In this document: one piece after another, positions 1-7,555 of the stretch | Layout of the letters: the number at the start of each line of letters is the position of its first letter | Numbering within the stretch: the stretch's first letter is position 1 | Origin: Lutibacter oceani | GTDB lineage: Bacteria; Bacteroidota; Bacteroidia; Flavobacteriales; Flavobacteriaceae | Reading direction: 5' to 3' | DNA: 64,000 bases | Assembly: GCF_003384935.1 (NCBI RefSeq) | Contig: NZ_QTTQ01000011.1 | Location: forward strand, 62,001 to 126,000 | Notes under the pieces: model-generated | Databases searched by the model: none | What the model was told of the DNA's origin: nothing | The model's input: the letters and a program-made list of their open reading frames with translations, nothing else | Translations under genes and position numbers: made by a program

Positions 1-309
1 AGCCTCATCTATGCTATAAATTTCAATATCAGGTGTATAAGTAGCTAGTAAACTCATAACTCTATGACTCATATCTCCATACAAGGCATAATTTGATGAA
101 AATACGTGAATATTGTTTTTTTCAAACAACTCCTTAAATTTAAATGCAGGTGCTCCCATAGGTACTCCTAATGCTTTTGCTTCATTACTACGTGCAATAA
201 CACAACCATCATTATTGGATAAAACCACTATTGGCTCATTCCTTAAATTAGGTCGAAACACGCGTTCACACGATGCGTAAAAATTATTGCAATCAACTAA
301 AGCATACAT
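1..309 (-). CDS. umuC: DNA polymerase V catalytic subunit UmuC, partial
   Basis: This is the N-terminal 103 codons of a Y-family translesion polymerase; the rest lies beyond the left edge. The protein begins [18 protein letters not shown], carrying the first catalytic aspartate ([11 protein letters not shown]), then a '[14 protein letters not shown]' segment and 'YSIDEA', which holds the further catalytic acidic pair of the palm. These match UmuC rather than DinB. The ATG lies 3 bases after the umuD stop, so the two genes form a umuDC operon. With UmuD it would make error-prone polymerase V. Accessory umuDC pairs are common on mobile islands of Flavobacteria, which fits the position here. Confidence 0.93.
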   Translation of the reverse strand, partial: MYALVDCNNFYASCERVFRPNLRNEPIVVLSNNDGCVIARSNEAKALGVPMGAPAFKFKELFEKNNIHVFSSNYALYGDMSHRVMSLLATYTPDIEIYSIDEA

Positions 310-312
310 TTT

Positions 313-762
313 TTATACATTTTTTATAACTGTAGTAACAATTCCCCAAATAATAAAATCATTATCCGCAGTGACTTTTATAGGTTGATACTTTTCATTT
401 TCAGCTACCAACCAAATAATATCTTTTTCAATTTTTATGCGTTTTACGGTAAACTCTCCATCAATAAAACAGACAGCAATTTTATTATTTACAGGCTCTA
501 AACTTTTGTCAATAATCAATAAATCCCCATTATTCAATCCGGCATTTATCATACTATCACCTTTTACTCTACCATAAAATGTAGTGCTAGGGTTTTTTAC
601 AAACTCTTTATTCAAATCAATGGCAGCATCTAAAAAATCATCCGCAGGACTTGGAAACCCTGCGCTAATACCACTTTCAACAAAAGGTAAACTTATGCTT
701 GTTGAGGTATCCGCTGAATAAATTTCTAAGGTGCTTGTTTGATGTAATTTCAAAAGTTTCAT
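313..762 (-). CDS. umuD: UmuD-like S24 family autoprotease
   Basis: 149 residues, the normal length for UmuD. The family self-cleaves on contact with RecA filaments to give UmuD', the polymerase V accessory subunit. Visible marks are an Ala-Gly pair at the expected cleavage position (ISAGFPSPADD), the nucleophile serine in 'VKGDSM', and the general-base lysine in 'TVKRIK'. There is no N-terminal helix-turn-helix, so it is not LexA. It is the first gene of the umuDC pair. Expression is probably damage-inducible, but I could not identify a LexA box for this lineage in the upstream region. Confidence 0.93.
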   Translation of the reverse strand: MKLLKLHQTSTLEIYSADTSTSISLPFVESGISAGFPSPADDFLDAAIDLNKEFVKNPSTTFYGRVKGDSMINAGLNNGDLLIIDKSLEPVNNKIAVCFIDGEFTVKRIKIEKDIIWLVAENEKYQPIKVTADNDFIIWGIVTTVIKNV

Positions 763-781
763 TTTTTATGATTTGTTTTTA

Positions 782-817
782 CAAAATTAAGTTTTTATAA
801 AACACATATTCCACAAA
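782..817 (-). promoter_or_regulatory. possible umuDC promoter
   Basis: Read on the minus strand, TAATTTTG (plus-strand 782-789) fits the Bacteroidota -7 element TAnnTTTG. A TTTG (plus-strand 814-817) lies 24 bases upstream, slightly farther than usual for the -33 element. It sits about 20 bases before the umuD ATG. This is motif matching only. Confidence 0.35.
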
Positions 818-869
818 CAGAGTGAAAGTAATTAACCATTTTTTTATACAACCTCCAAACGATAATACA

Positions 870-1138
870 ATACAAAAAAAATAAAAAAAGACAGCAAAAC
901 TCGGTTGTTCCCTTCTCCAGCCGCACAACACCTTTCAAGGTCAAGCCCTTTGGGTTTTGAAAAAAATCTCCACCTCACAAATGTTCGTCTCCGTTTTTTT
1001 ATAAAAACACAGGTCGTATTTTTCTCAAAAACCTTGACAGGCTACCCCTCACAACCAGTAACATTGCTTTCTTTTTTCTTTTTGTTTCAAAATTTATGTG
1101 TGCGGAACGCAGTGAAGCATAACTTTAATTGCGTACCT
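870..1138. other. compositionally distinct leader upstream of the DUF6943 gene
   Basis: This stretch is clearly richer in G and C than the flanking DNA and has runs such as CCAGCCGCACAACACC and GACAGGCTACCCCTCAC. On the plus strand it is open in the same frame as the downstream gene for 78 codons from a TTG at 905, but the translation is low-complexity and unconvincing. The section from 763 to 869 holds the umuDC promoter region and poly-A tracts. The element may be an untranslated leader, a structured RNA or a remnant of an older gene; I cannot decide which. Confidence 0.4.
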
Positions 1139-1543
1139 ATGTCTAATTTTGAAATCAAAACCCACCAACCAGGAAGAGTCTACAACACACCCCACTTTTT
1201 TATCTTATCGAAAGGCTTAAACAGTGGCAGGCCGATGAACCAGCCTTGCCCCAACTGTTTTGTAATTACAACAGCTGCAGAACCAACCCGGGAATCCTTG
1301 TATTATTTATGCTTATCACTTAAAACAGGGCAATTCTTCAGTTATTATTTAAAAGGAAGTGTTATCCCTTTTATCAGTATTTCAGATGCTAAAAGAGTAA
1401 TCAATGAAGCACTTCAAAACAACCAGGAACAACAATGGCTAATCAAAGTTGAAAAACTCAAAAAAATCAATGCTTTTGAAGAAAACCTTAAGCAGCAACT
1501 TTCAACAATCAAGCAATTAAAAATTGCGTTGTTGAGGTCTTAA
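1139..1543 (+). CDS. DUF6943 family protein
   Basis: 134 residues if started at the internal ATG (MSNFEIKTH). I prefer this start because the 78-codon extension from a TTG at 905 reads as noise, while conserved-looking sequence begins here. The core has 'ILSKGLNSGRPM' followed by 'PCPNCFV', with a CxxC-like P-C-P-N-C pair, and 'GSVIPFIS' before a C-terminal helical region rich in Lys and Gln. I recall these as features of DUF6943, a small Bacteroidota family of unknown function often carried on mobile islands. A terminator follows directly. Function unknown. Confidence 0.7.
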   Translation: MSNFEIKTHQPGRVYNTPHFFILSKGLNSGRPMNQPCPNCFVITTAAEPTRESLYYLCLSLKTGQFFSYYLKGSVIPFISISDAKRVINEALQNNQEQQWLIKVEKLKKINAFEENLKQQLSTIKQLKIALLRS

Positions 1544-1554
1544 AAATCAACCAT

Positions 1555-1582
1555 AAAAGCCTGGCTTCCAGCTAGGCTTTTT
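1555..1582 (+). terminator. terminator after the DUF6943 gene
   Basis: Stem AAAAGCCTGGC / GCTAGGCTTTT (11 pairs with one G-U) around loop TTCCA, ending in a T run. It begins 11 bases after the DUF6943 stop. Confidence 0.85.
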
Positions 1583-1598
1583 ATCAAAAACCAATAAA

Positions 1599-1964
1599 AT
1601 GAAAATCATTATTGCAGGAAGTCGAACCTATACCGACTACAAAAAACTATCTGAAGTATGTGACCAGTTTCTCCAGGATCAAACCGATATTGAAATCGTT
1701 AGCGGTTCTTACTACAAAGGAGCTGACAAACTTGGTGAGCAATACGCAAAAGAGAGAGGTTATAAAATAACCCAATTTCCAGCCGACTGGAAAAGATTTG
1801 GAAGAGCTGCTGGACCAAAACGAAATGAACAAATGGCAAATTATGCTAACGCATTAATTGCCTTTTGGGATGGCGCCAGCAAAGGAACCAAACATATGAT
1901 TGATTTAGCGAAAAGTACAGGTTTAAAAATTTATATAAGCCAAATTAATTCAAATGAAATCTAA
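1599..1964 (+). CDS. DUF2493 (YspA-type SLOG) protein
   Basis: 121 residues. It starts 'MKIIIAGSRTYTDY', the typical GSR(x)F/Y opening of DUF2493, followed by 'SGSYYKGADKLGEQYAKERG', 'FPADWKRFGRAAGPKRN' and 'AFWDGASKGTKHMI'. The family belongs to the SLOG superfamily, Rossmann-like folds thought to bind nucleotide-derived ligands or NAD/ADP-ribose, and is frequent in phages and islands. Biochemical activity is not settled. It lies alone between the terminator at 1582 and a long AT-rich spacer, on the same strand as the PIN-like gene downstream. Confidence 0.85.
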   Translation: MKIIIAGSRTYTDYKKLSEVCDQFLQDQTDIEIVSGSYYKGADKLGEQYAKERGYKITQFPADWKRFGRAAGPKRNEQMANYANALIAFWDGASKGTKHMIDLAKSTGLKIYISQINSNEI

Positions 1965-2172
1965 ATTCATTTTAAATTAACAACAACCATATTTTTTAAA
2001 CTCTTTTTTATTAAATTAGTACATCGAAAAAATTGCTAATTTCAAAAATAAATAGAACAAATAAATACAAACATTTATCTTAATATTAAAAAAGATATAC
2101 AGTCCAATTTGTTTGGATTTAATAAATTATTGGGAAGATAAAAAAAACTGCTAACTAACAACCAAAACACCT

Positions 2173-4158
2173 ATGAAAGACAATACTTTAATGACTTATT
2201 CACTTCTTTCACATTTGAAAGAGACTAATGATTCAGACCATAGTAGTATAGTTGCAATTTTTTTTCCAATTGTTAAAAAAGCTATAGTTGAATTCGCAAA
2301 TGAAAGCAAATGTACAAGTGTTAGAGGAAAAAATATTTCAGAGATTCAAGTGAAAATATCAGAGTATTTTGGTTTAGATATTCCAAGTGCAGTTTTAGAT
2401 TTCATTTTATCTCAGATTAGTAAGGAAATATCGGACGAAAAGGTTTTTGCATATTATAACGACAAAGGCTTTGTTATTAATTCTTTTATATTTAGCGATA
2501 TAGACGAAGAGATAGATTCAGAATATAATAATTTACAAATACTTAAAAATGATTTTGAACAATTCTGTCAATTACATAATTCTATTTCTAATTTTGATGA
2601 ATTAATTAGATTTATTATATCTCAAAAAATCGATTTGTTTGCAGACAAAAACAGTACTGATTTTGATTTCAATTATATCATTCCGAAATATATTTCTAAC
2701 AAATTTTCAGACACCAAAACATTTAAAATCATTAGTGATATTTATCTGGGGAGTTTAATGTCTTCATACCTTGAATTCAATATTAATAAACCTGTATCAA
2801 AGTCAGAATTACTAATCGATACTAATTTCTTTATTAGTCTAATCAATTTAAATACTCACGAGTCTTATATTACATGTAAACAACTTTTTGATATTTGTAC
2901 AAAAATGGGTTTTAGGTTCTCGATTCTTTATAGTACAATTGAACAAGTAAAATTTTTACTAAGCTCTAGGATACAGGATTTTGCAAATAAAGACATTGGT
3001 CTGACAAACGAAGCAGATGTATTTGGAGCCTGCATAAGACGAAATATTGATAAAACACAATTGGAAAGAATAAAAGATAGTGTTGATTCTACAATTCAGA
3101 AATTTGGTTTTGATATTATTCATGCCACTAGAATTAAAGACTTAATTATCAAAGCGAAAAAAAGTGAAAAATATAAAGAGCTATTGGTAATAAGAAAAAA
3201 TCAAAAATTAAGTGCATTAAATGACACTGTTGCATACTATTATGTATTGGGGAAACGTGGAAATAGTATTCAAGAATTTTCAGATGTAAAATGTTGGTTT
3301 TTGAACAATTCTTATCATAGTGATTACTATACAGGAATAGGTTTTAAATTGCATCAAAGATTTAAAATATCTGCAAATGAACTACTTTCACTTTTATGGT
3401 TAGCAAATCCAAGTCAGGATAGTATTAATGTAAGAACTTTGGCAAAAGGAGGATTATCAACATATATAGCAAAGTATAGGAAAAATAAAGTGCCAAGTAT
3501 TAAGGTAATTCGAGACATTAATTCTAGAGCAAAATCAGCATTAGAGAATGGAGACATTGTTGAAAAAGATGTTTATGCAATAAGTATCAGAATGGCTGAG
3601 GGGCAATTAACAAATGGTGAAGCATCGGAATTAGCGGCAGCACCAGATGAGGACTTCATTGAAACTGTTAAAACCTTCTCAAAAAATGATGAAAAGATAT
3701 TTGAAAAATTAAATCAGCAGCAAGAAGAGATTGAAAAACAGACAGTATTACTAAATAAATTAATGGAAAGTGAAGTCCTGAAAAAATTTGAAATTGCATC
3801 TAATAAATACATATCAAAGCTAGAGAAAGAAGTTGAATTAAATTTTGCTAAAAAAAGCATCAAGATAAATAATGTTGCTTGGTTATACTTGATTGGTCTT
3901 ATTATTCTTATTGCATTATGGTTCATTAATTACAATTACAGTAACACAATTAATCCATTACTTGCAACTTTAATAGCTTTGGTATTATTTATCTCCTCCT
4001 TTTTCATAAGATTTGTAGAACATAAAACGGTATTGAAATGCATAAAATTTACATTTCTAAAAAGAAGTCGCTTAATCATAAAAAATGAAATCATAGAAGA
4101 TTTGGAAAAAAATTACAGAATTATGAATACAGAACCTCATATTGAAGATTTTAGATGA
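2173..4158 (+). CDS. PIN-like nuclease protein with C-terminal membrane hairpin
   Basis: 661 residues; no named family recognised. The N-terminal 200 residues are helical, and part (about residues 45-100) could be a winged-helix fold. Residues about 210-385 resemble a PIN domain: 'LLIDTNFFISL' gives a first metal-binding aspartate (D216), 'STIEQVKFL' a possible glutamate, and 'ALNDTVAYYYV' another aspartate (D351). The fourth PIN motif reads 'FLNNSYHSDYY', so the usual last aspartate is displaced. Residues about 480-560 are charged and coiled-coil-like. Two membrane segments follow (about 567-587 and 593-614), then a basic cytoplasmic tail. A membrane-tethered RNase in an island fits a defence or stress role, but that is inference. 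Confidence 0.6.
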   Translation: MKDNTLMTYSLLSHLKETNDSDHSSIVAIFFPIVKKAIVEFANESKCTSVRGKNISEIQVKISEYFGLDIPSAVLDFILSQISKEISDEKVFAYYNDKGFVINSFIFSDIDEEIDSEYNNLQILKNDFEQFCQLHNSISNFDELIRFIISQKIDLFADKNSTDFDFNYIIPKYISNKFSDTKTFKIISDIYLGSLMSSYLEFNINKPVSKSELLIDTNFFISLINLNTHESYITCKQLFDICTKMGFRFSILYSTIEQVKFLLSSRIQDFANKDIGLTNEADVFGACIRRNIDKTQLERIKDSVDSTIQKFGFDIIHATRIKDLIIKAKKSEKYKELLVIRKNQKLSALNDTVAYYYVLGKRGNSIQEFSDVKCWFLNNSYHSDYYTGIGFKLHQRFKISANELLSLLWLANPSQDSINVRTLAKGGLSTYIAKYRKNKVPSIKVIRDINSRAKSALENGDIVEKDVYAISIRMAEGQLTNGEASELAAAPDEDFIETVKTFSKNDEKIFEKLNQQQEEIEKQTVLLNKLMESEVLKKFEIASNKYISKLEKEVELNFAKKSIKINNVAWLYLIGLIILIALWFINYNYSNTINPLLATLIALVLFISSFFIRFVEHKTVLKCIKFTFLKRSRLIIKNEIIEDLEKNYRIMNTEPHIEDFR

Positions 4159-4322
4159 AAGATAAACCCAGCCCACAACAAAGATGTATAAAATTTATGC
4201 TTTCATTTAAACTAAATTTAAAACGATAAACATTTAACAAACTATTTGCTTTAACCGAAAAATTTCCGATTTTCCAGTTGCTCAAATTTTATAAAAATCC
4301 ATTAAACACTACATGTCTTAAC

Positions 4323-4357
4323 AAAAAATGCCTGGCTAAAATAGCTAGGCATTTTTT
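4323..4357. terminator. bidirectional terminator between PIN-like gene and minus-strand cassette
   Basis: Stem AAAAAATGCCTGGCTA / TAGCTAGGCATTTTTT (16 pairs with one G-U) around loop AAA. It works in both directions, ending the convergent PIN-like gene and the minus-strand cassette at 4356-5921. Positions 4159-4322 otherwise hold no gene. Confidence 0.85.
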
Positions 4358-4550
4358 ATGATTTATTTTTAGAGGAATTTGAATCTGAAAACAATTTCCT
4401 CAGCACATAAGAAACAAAAAAACTTACAACTGCCCCAATAACAGCCATTACAACCGTAAAAACAACATCGTGTAAGCTGATATTAAAAATAGTAGAAAGA
4501 AAAGTACCTCCAACAATTCCGTAGCGTAATTGTATATCATTATTAGCCAT
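4356..4550 (-). CDS. small membrane protein of the island cassette
   Basis: 64 residues from the ATG at 4550 (MANNDIQLRY); a longer start at 4571 is possible but overlaps the preceding gene further. It has a glycine-rich segment followed by one strong hydrophobic helix (about residues 25-48, 'VVFTVVMAVIGAVVSFFVSYVL') and a charged tail 'RKLFSDSNSSKNKS'. It overlaps the end of the upstream 74-residue gene by 8 bases, suggesting translational coupling. Size and topology are holin-like, but no family is recognised. Confidence 0.6.
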   Translation of the reverse strand: MANNDIQLRYGIVGGTFLSTIFNISLHDVVFTVVMAVIGAVVSFFVSYVLRKLFSDSNSSKNKS

Positions 4551-4767
4551 TGTCTTCACTTTCATTGTCACTAACTACCGCCTGGCTTACAGCAGTCGCC
4601 ACAGTTCCGGCAACTGTTAAATAGGTGGCAATGGTTATAATGGTTGCAGGCAATGCAATGGGAGCTGCAATAATAGCACCTCCAGCAGTTGCTAAAGCAA
4701 TGCCAATGTTTCTCAATTTTCTAAAAAAAGATGGAGTTGGTTTTTGATAACGTTCTAGTAATTTCAT
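4543..4767 (-). CDS. small Ala/Thr-rich membrane protein of the island cassette
   Basis: 74 residues. A basic N-terminus (MKLLERYQKP...FFRKLRN) is followed by a long Ala/Gly/Ile/Thr-rich hydrophobic stretch (about residues 27-65) that could form one or two membrane helices, and an acidic tail 'SDNESEDNG'. It lies 3 bases after the DUF5675 gene and overlaps the next gene, so the three are probably co-transcribed. Its size suits a holin or a small pore protein. That role is inferred only from its neighbours. Confidence 0.6.
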   Translation of the reverse strand: MKLLERYQKPTPSFFRKLRNIGIALATAGGAIIAAPIALPATIITIATYLTVAGTVATAVSQAVVSDNESEDNG

Positions 4768-4770
4768 AAG

Positions 4771-5166
4771 TTAGTTTTTAATAGTTAAGGTTACTTTTTC
4801 TTTTCGGTCAAATGCTTGGTAACAAACAGAAAGTATTTTCTGAAAAACAATCCGAGATTGTAATCCTTTGGCAATCCCTGTAAGTGAACTTACAGGAGCT
4901 ATACAGCCTTGCAATTCTTTGTTAGCATCATTGGCAGGATGAATCAAAATCAAACTTCTTTTTGGTATATTTTGGAGTATTAAATGATGTTTAAACTTGT
5001 CAGAATACCGAGGTTTTAATTCATACACACCTTCAGGAATACAAGACACTCTTTTTGCATTTTCTTTCCAGGGCAGTTCAATACAAAAACCTACAAATTG
5101 GTTATTGATAAAAAGGGCACCGTTGGTACCCTCTTTAAAATACGTTCTATGTAAAACAAGTTCCAC
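4771..5166 (-). CDS. DUF5675 family protein
   Basis: 131 residues. The N-terminus 'MELVLHRTYFKEGTNGALF' and the core 'PEGVYELKPRYS', 'LIHPANDANKELQGCIAP' match DUF5675, a family seen in Bacteroidota phage-like and secretion-related cassettes. The His-Pro-Ala-Asn followed by Gly-Cys-Ile resembles the HxxN...GCI arrangement of L,D-transpeptidase-like cell-wall enzymes; this similarity is my own reading and is unproven. Its start codon overlaps the stop of the 251-residue gene by one base. Next to two holin-sized proteins it could be the cell-wall part of a lysis or release module. Confidence 0.75.
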   Translation of the reverse strand: MELVLHRTYFKEGTNGALFINNQFVGFCIELPWKENAKRVSCIPEGVYELKPRYSDKFKHHLILQNIPKRSLILIHPANDANKELQGCIAPVSSLTGIAKGLQSRIVFQKILSVCYQAFDRKEKVTLTIKN

Positions 5167-5921
5167 TATACCGTATCAACTTTTACAATTGACAATGCAT
5201 TGTAGGAACCATTTTTCAACGGATACATAGCGCCATTTACCTCTTGGTAAAATTCAATTCCCAAAACCTGAATTACAGGTAATACTGAATTTGCAGATAA
5301 AGCTGCCATCAAATCAATTTGAGCAGTGTCGGAGCTGTCATAAGGCAATACAGCAGTTTCATCACTTTCAAAAACAGAAGTTTCAGCAGCGAAATCAATC
5401 TCAGCAGCACCCATAACAATTTTAAAATGAGTAGTCCCAGCTGGAGCAGCAACTCGAATCGTTGGAGCAAAAGGGGCAATACTCAATACAGCTTCTCCAG
5501 TAGGTCTTGCAAACACTTCTGTAAAAGGAGTAAATAATGTAGCTCCTAATTTTCCATTAAGATTGAATTCAAAACCTTTTAATAGTTCTAAATTTCCATC
5601 TTGAACAGTTCTTAAACCACGTTCATTTGTGGTGTCAGTTTTTACAATTTTCAAAAGATCAGTAGTTAATCTGCTAACCACTCTTTTATCTTTTGCATTC
5701 TGCAAAAGAATACGAATCGCATTTCTAACTAATTTTCCACCTTTACCAGCAGTTCCAAATTCAGAACCATTTTCACGCGTTCTTTGAAACGCTGGATCAT
5801 TGGCAATTCTTGAGGCATCCACACCACCTTTTTCACGTGCAAGATGTCCGTCACTTGTTTTGTAAAAGGAAATACCTCCTATAGTTCCTTTTAATTTAAT
5901 AATACCACTTTGTCTAGCCAT
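5166..5921 (-). CDS. conserved hypothetical protein, first gene of the DUF5675 cassette
   Basis: 251 residues, no named family recognised. The N-terminal 70 residues are basic and glycine-rich (ARQSGIIKLKGTIGGISFYK ... REKGGVDASRI ... FGTAGKGGKLVRNAIR), which recalls short structural or DNA-handling proteins that recur in Flavobacteria. The middle is helical (about 70-105), and the C-terminal 130 residues are Ala/Val/Thr-rich beta sequence resembling an immunoglobulin-like fold. There is no signal peptide. It heads the minus-strand unit 251-residue gene, DUF5675, two small membrane proteins. Function unknown; a phage-derived structural protein is one option. Confidence 0.6.
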   Translation of the reverse strand: MARQSGIIKLKGTIGGISFYKTSDGHLAREKGGVDASRIANDPAFQRTRENGSEFGTAGKGGKLVRNAIRILLQNAKDKRVVSRLTTDLLKIVKTDTTNERGLRTVQDGNLELLKGFEFNLNGKLGATLFTPFTEVFARPTGEAVLSIAPFAPTIRVAAPAGTTHFKIVMGAAEIDFAAETSVFESDETAVLPYDSSDTAQIDLMAALSANSVLPVIQVLGIEFYQEVNGAMYPLKNGSYNALSIVKVDTV

Positions 5922-6076
5922 AATTACTTAAAATTTTTAATTCTCAACAAATGAACCTATCTTTAAGTGAAAATTAAAAAACCAACAACCATCCATTCCG
6001 AAACATCCAATTTGTTCCGAATTAAACACAGATAAAGTATAGATACTGGTAGGATAAAGTATGGATAGAGTATGAA

Positions 6077-6280
6077 ATGAAAATAATTAGAGCCTGCATA
6101 TACCCAAAAGACATTCAATGCATCACTGGCAGAACTGAACGCTATGGTCGTAAATTGCTCAATGAAATAAAAGTGCATTTTGGGAAGGAATCACATCAAT
6201 TTATTACTTCAGAAGAATTCGCAGAATACAGTGGCATCAACATTGACATTGTGAACGACTATTTACAGAAAGTATCATAA
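6077..6280 (+). CDS. small conserved hypothetical protein
   Basis: 67 residues, beginning 'MKIIRACIYPKDIQCITGRT' and continuing 'ERYGRKLLNEIKVHFGKE' and 'FITSEEFAEYSGI'. The pattern suggests a helix-turn-helix or other small nucleic-acid-binding fold: a basic helix, then a second helix that looks like a recognition helix. I recall similar short proteins beside DUF5675-type cassettes in Flavobacteria. It is divergent from the 5166-5921 gene and is the last island gene before the attachment-like site. The antisense frame at 5963-6178 is less plausible. Confidence 0.6.
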   Translation: MKIIRACIYPKDIQCITGRTERYGRKLLNEIKVHFGKESHQFITSEEFAEYSGINIDIVNDYLQKVS

Positions 6281-6439
6281 CATTTGCTATGTTTTGGTGT
6301 TATTTGATGGTTTAAATTTTGTATATTTGTTATCAAGATTGAGAGTTTAAAACTCAACAATGGCTATCAAAATTTAGGTCAACAAATCGGTCAACATATA
6401 AATACAAGGCTCAGGAAAACCCAATGTTTACAAGGGAAA

Positions 6440-6471
6440 TTCAAATAAGTTTGAATCCTGTCGAGGTCACA
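6440..6471 (+). other. possible attachment-site remnant: tRNA 3' end
   Basis: TTTGAATCCTGTCGAGGTCA (6450-6469) reads like a T-loop, the 3' half of the T-stem (CCTGT), the 3' half of an acceptor stem (CGAGGTC) and a discriminator base. No 5' part of a tRNA lies upstream, and the sequence before the T-loop does not pair with the T-stem. The T-loop side forms a perfect inverted repeat, ATTCAAA-4 bases-TTTGAAT, as at tyrosine-recombinase crossover sites. A terminator follows. This suits a right attachment site regenerated when an island integrated into a tRNA gene. Positions 6281-6439 hold no gene, but GGTCAAC occurs twice (6378 and 6391 regions), a possible integrase arm site. Confidence 0.5.
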
Positions 6472-6491
6472 ATACAACTTGCAAAAAGTTT

Positions 6492-6530
6492 CAAAACCGT
6501 GTTAATTATAAAATTATCACGGTTTTATTT
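6492..6530 (+). terminator. terminator after the tRNA-like remnant
   Basis: Stem AAAACCGTG / CACGGTTTT with inner TAATT / AATTA pairing, then TATTTT. It lies about 20 bases after the tRNA-like 3' end. From here to 6758 the sequence is AT-rich with no gene visible. Confidence 0.7.
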
Positions 6531-6758
6531 TACTTAGACTTTTATATTAAATATTATCATTTTATATTTAAAGCTAATAAAACGCCATATTTTTTTAATA
6601 CTCATAAAATTTGGTTGCAAAGCATAACAAACTATTTTCTATAAGCATTTTTAACGTTGCTATTTTGATTTTAATTTATCCATAGTTTATTAAAAAATGA
6701 AAAAATTGAAAGTAACCTTTTATAATTATTTAGTTATTAAAATTGTTAATTTTAAATT

Positions 6759-6781
6759 GTAAACGTATATTTAACACTTAT
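6759..6781 (+). promoter_or_regulatory. candidate operator of the Nudix-type regulator (own promoter)
   Basis: GTAAACGT-ATATTTA-ACACTTAT is an imperfect palindrome with two 8-base arms and a 7-base spacer. It shares CGTATATTT(A/G)AC and its spacing with the site before galT at 7556. The centre, TATATTTA, is close to a Bacteroidota -7 element, so binding would cover the promoter. It starts 65 bases before the preferred ATG. Confidence 0.55.
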
Positions 6782-6823
6782 TAAAGTTGCGTGTTAAAAA
6801 AGAATTTTTTAAATAGTAAATCT

Positions 6824-7504
6824 ATGTATAAAAACAAACAAAAACTTTTAATAGCTGTTGATTGTATAATTTTTGGATTTGATTCTGAGCAAATAAAACT
6901 ATTGCTATTTAAAAGAAAAGTGGAACCCTACAGCGGAAATTGGTCGTTAGTGGGAGCCTTTATAAACGAAAATTTAAGTTTAAATGAGGCAGCACAAGAA
7001 ATTTTATTTGAATATACTGGATTAAAAGACATTTATCTTGAAGAACTACAGACGTATAGCAAAGTTGATAGAGATCCTGGTGAACGCGTAATTTCAGTAG
7101 CTTTTTTTAGCTTAACGAGAATTAATGAAATTGTTGAAGAAAGTGTTGAAAAATTTGATGCACATTGGTTTAATTTAGATGAAATTCCTGAACTTATTTT
7201 AGATCATAGAGAAATGGTTGATAATGCGATAACCAAACTAAGGCAAAAAGCACGATACCAACCAATAGGATTTGAATTACTCCCCGAAAAATTCACAATT
7301 CCACAATTACAACTATTGTACGAGTGTATTTATAATAAAAAACTGGATGACAGAAATTTTAGAAAAAAAATATTCTCCTATGACATCCTTACTAAAACCG
7401 ATTTAAAAGATAAATCAACATCAAAAAAAGGTGCTTTCTTATATAAATTTAACAAGAAAAAATTCGACAGTTTTATAGCTAATGGCTATAACTTTGAATT
7501 ATAA
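6824..7504 (+). CDS. Nudix-fold transcriptional regulator (NrtR/AraR type), probable galactose regulator
   Basis: 226 residues from the ATG at 6824; a GTG at 6791 would add 11. An N-terminal Nudix domain (about residues 5-140: 'DCIIFGFD', 'LLLFKRKVEPYSGNWSLVGAF') is followed by a winged helix (about 150-226) with 'FTIPQLQLLYECIY', 'LDDRNFRKKIF' and 'GAFLYKFN'. The catalytic Nudix box GX5EX7REUXEEXGU is degraded: after GAFINENLSLNEAAQ comes EILFEYTGL, lacking the Arg and the paired glutamates, so it should sense rather than hydrolyse. In Bacteroidota this architecture includes the arabinose regulator AraR. The position beside galTK and the shared palindrome suggest control of galactose use. 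Confidence 0.85.
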   Translation: MYKNKQKLLIAVDCIIFGFDSEQIKLLLFKRKVEPYSGNWSLVGAFINENLSLNEAAQEILFEYTGLKDIYLEELQTYSKVDRDPGERVISVAFFSLTRINEIVEESVEKFDAHWFNLDEIPELILDHREMVDNAITKLRQKARYQPIGFELLPEKFTIPQLQLLYECIYNKKLDDRNFRKKIFSYDILTKTDLKDKSTSKKGAFLYKFNKKKFDSFIANGYNFEL

Positions 7505-7555
7505 AAAGTTTCAATTAACATATTCATATTTATAAGTATTTTTTTATTAATTTTA

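Noticed and set aside
905-1138. 78-codon N-terminal extension of the DUF6943 gene
   Set aside because: TTG start, low-complexity translation and a clear internal ATG where conserved sequence begins; treated as leader.
5963-6178. 71-codon hydrophobic frame on the minus strand
   Set aside because: Overlaps the better-supported 67-residue gene on the plus strand and has no family resemblance.
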